Shown: positions 45,505-45,670 of the stretch, in pieces
Position numbering within the stretch: the stretch's first letter is position 1
How the letters are laid out: every line of letters begins with the position of its first letter
NCBI GenBank assembly: GCA_012841565.1
Contig: DUUM01000029.1
Span: 1 to 45,670 of the forward strand
Direction: 5' to 3'
DNA from: Candidatus Epulonipiscium sp.
GTDB lineage: Bacteria > Bacillota_A > Clostridia > Lachnospirales > Cellulosilyticaceae
DNA length: 45,670 nucleotides
Program-made: the position numbers and the translations under genes
Notes under the pieces: generated by a model
Told to the model about the DNA's origin: nothing
The model's input: the letters and a program-made list of their open reading frames with translations, nothing else
Databases searched by the model: none

Positions 45505-45670
45505 GGTGATAGCCCGCGTGGTTAATCATATTGGCGTACTATCTGATTACGGCCACTCAAATGTACCACTAACGCCATCTTATGTACCAGCCAGTGACAG
45601 AGTTCTTACCACTCAATGCCAAGCTATGTACCAACGACTAAATCCCTTTAGCTTAATAAAATTAATAAGC
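45505..45670 (-). mobile_element. Possible end of an IS21-family insertion sequence, cut by the window
   Basis: Several TGTACCA-type repeats (ATGTACCACTAACGCC, ATGTACCAGCCAG, TTACCACTCAATGCC, ATGTACCAACG) stand in a row. IS21 elements carry such multiple terminal repeats outside istA. No coding part is in view, so the call rests on pattern only. Confidence 0.35.

Overview
The window is AT-rich DNA from a low-GC Gram-positive anaerobe of the Clostridia, probably Lachnospirales or a neighbouring order (inference). The signs are strong AGGAGG ribosome sites, a CIRCE-controlled groESL operon, DUF6062, DUF6106 and CuAO-stalk proteins, a luxS gene and a ribose-type ABC importer with its own chemoreceptor. 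The exact genus cannot be fixed from sequence alone.

Chromosomal part (1-26097). The window opens in the 3' part of a tRNA-Gly(UCC) gene. A DUF4190 membrane protein and about 550 bp of hairpin-rich non-coding DNA follow. Next come a ComEC-like metallo-beta-lactamase protein with its DUF3006 partner, a convergent luxS/DUF6062 operon, an OGG1-type DNA glycosylase, groES-groEL, a secreted phosphodiester glycosidase and a TspO-like membrane protein. The copper module copA-csoR has a CsoR-type operator on its promoter. A DUF6106 protein and a citrate synthase precede a sugar-sensing block: histidine kinase, response regulator, membrane-anchored family 1 solute-binding protein, then a ribose/galactose-type ABC importer (ATPase, permease, lipoprotein) and a chemoreceptor. 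The importer promoter carries a 13-bp direct repeat in an activator position. The purine genes guaB and guaA end this part. GuaA is unusual: the in-frame protein is only 422 residues and lacks nearly all of the glutaminase domain, including the catalytic triad.

Mobile part (26098-45293). A perfect 20-bp direct repeat 58 bp after the guaA stop codon and again at 45274-45293 bounds a 19.2-kb integrative mobilizable element. Its backbone is an XRE regulator divergent from an excisionase-like gene, a tyrosine integrase, an RHH protein, an NrS-1-like primase-polymerase, a VapE-like helicase, an iteron-like candidate origin, a candidate oriT, MobC and a MOBP relaxase. There are no type IV secretion genes, so it would need a helper for transfer. 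Defence-like cargo sits at both ends. On the left, behind the XRE gene, are a SIR2-like protein, a small unknown protein and a possible PIN-like protein. On the right are a small HTH protein, a type IIG restriction-modification enzyme, a second adenine methylase, a DUF262 protein and a HEPN nuclease gene broken at an A-tract, then a ParA-like ATPase with two unknown partners, one HEPN-like.

After the element come a strong terminator, probably the original one for guaBA, and what looks like the end of an IS21-type insertion sequence. The best candidates for undescribed biology are the SIR2-like cassette, the ParA/HEPN-like three-gene operon and the glutaminase-less GuaA.
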